NCBI GenBank assembly: GCA_021323695.1
Contig: JAJPKN010000072.1
Coordinates: 62,001 to 126,000 of the forward strand
Direction of reading: 5' to 3'
DNA length: 64,000 bases
Source: Actinomycetota bacterium
Lineage (GTDB): Bacteria > Actinomycetota > Acidimicrobiia > Acidimicrobiales > Palsa-688
Numbering within the stretch: the first letter of the stretch is position 1; every line of letters starts with the position of its first letter. The translations under genes and the position numbers were made by a program. Below the pieces are notes generated by a model. That model saw only the letters and a list, made by a program, of their open reading frames with translations. It searched no databases and was not told the origin of the DNA. Below, one piece after another: positions 63,699 through 64,000 of the stretch.

Positions 63699-64000
63699 AT
63701 TCAACCTGGCCTAGGTTCCTGGCCTATAGGGTTGTCGTAGGCACAGGCGAACAGGCTGGCGGTGAACCCACACCCTTTGCCTCAGTGGGAGGCTACCCTT
63801 TCCACAGCGCCGCCTCGGTGGCGCGCTCAGAGCGCCGGGAGGCCGAGCTACGCCAGGTGCGCCTGGCGTGGTCGTCGATGTCGTCACCGAGCAGCTCTGC
63901 GCACCGCCTGGGCGGCGGGTGGCCGCTCCGGCCAGCACCACCTCGGCGGTCAGTTGGTCGAGCAGGTCCTCGGAGCTGGGTCAGCCCAGCTGTCGAGGTA
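63699..64000. other. 302-bp tail of the window without a confident gene
   Basis: The start holds CCTGGCCTA twice (63708-63716, 63720-63728) and AACCT...AGGTT (63706-63720) just after the sedolisin stop. The rest reads GC-rich with a minus-strand open frame (63711-63941), rich in Arg/Pro/Thr, that I cannot match to a family. Another short minus-strand frame there looks protein-like (LLGDDIDDHARRTWRS) but is too fragmentary. A decayed gene or transposon end is possible. Confidence 0.25.

Noticed and set aside
63711-63941. Minus-strand 76-codon frame as a transposase remnant
   Set aside because: Composition is Arg/Pro/Thr-rich and no transposase motif could be recognised; left as unexplained sequence.

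Overview
The window is very GC-rich, with GTG starts, densely overlapping genes, an Rpf-type resuscitation factor, an ANTAR (PdtaR-type) regulator and the polA-rpsA-coaE-uvrB-uvrA and uvrC-rapZ-yvcK gene orders familiar from mycobacteria. It is therefore almost certainly chromosomal DNA of an actinobacterium. A sedolisin-type acid protease, two NAD(P)-linked hydrogenases, a separate trpF and the DUF512-der pair suggest a deep, possibly acidophilic lineage such as the Acidimicrobiia. That placement is inference, not proof.

Layout. 1-8.8 kb is an energy block. A group 3b (sulfhydrogenase-type) hydrogenase operon runs leftward off the window (beta, stand-alone cyclic-nucleotide domain, gamma, delta). 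A group 3d bidirectional hydrogenase operon (hoxE-F-U-Y-H-hypA) runs rightward from the same 244-bp intergenic region, which carries a perfect 12-bp inverted repeat. A small ferredoxin follows on the opposite strand. 9-16 kb holds bioB, a two-component system and trpC-F-B-A. 16.2-19.6 kb is the most unusual part: three tightly coupled genes encoding an HTH protein, an orphan TraG/VirD4-like coupling ATPase and a second P-loop ATPase, with no relaxase, integrase or other secretion genes beside them.

19.7-29.4 kb holds a carbohydrate kinase, an Rpf-like cell-wall hydrolase, an SsuABC/NMT1-type ABC importer, a 55-residue membrane protein preceded by a 9-codon leader, a CsoR/CstR-family repressor, mobA and a second two-component system. 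29.7-57.9 kb is the conserved information-processing backbone (pdtaR, polA, rpsA, coaE, uvrB, uvrA, uvrC, rapZ, yvcK, der). It is interrupted by an amino-acid permease fused to an OB-fold domain, a DtxR-family regulator with altered metal ligands, a beta-propeller lipoprotein, a GntR regulator and a TSUP exporter operon with its XRE-cupin regulator. 57.9-64 kb has a CopD-like protein, a SpoIIE-type phosphatase, two alpha/beta hydrolases, a zinc-ribbon membrane protein, tRNA-Pro(GGG) and a secreted sedolisin.

Regulation visible in the sequence. Many genes have a TANNNT or CANNNT hexamer 6-10 nt before the start codon and no Shine-Dalgarno sequence, the signature of leaderless transcripts; I used this to choose several starts. 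Other clear sites are a GAAC-N4-GTTC SOS box over uvrA, a palindrome inside the -35/-10 spacer of the CsoR-family gene, and twin TTGTACGT sites overlapping a near-consensus promoter of the TSUP operon.
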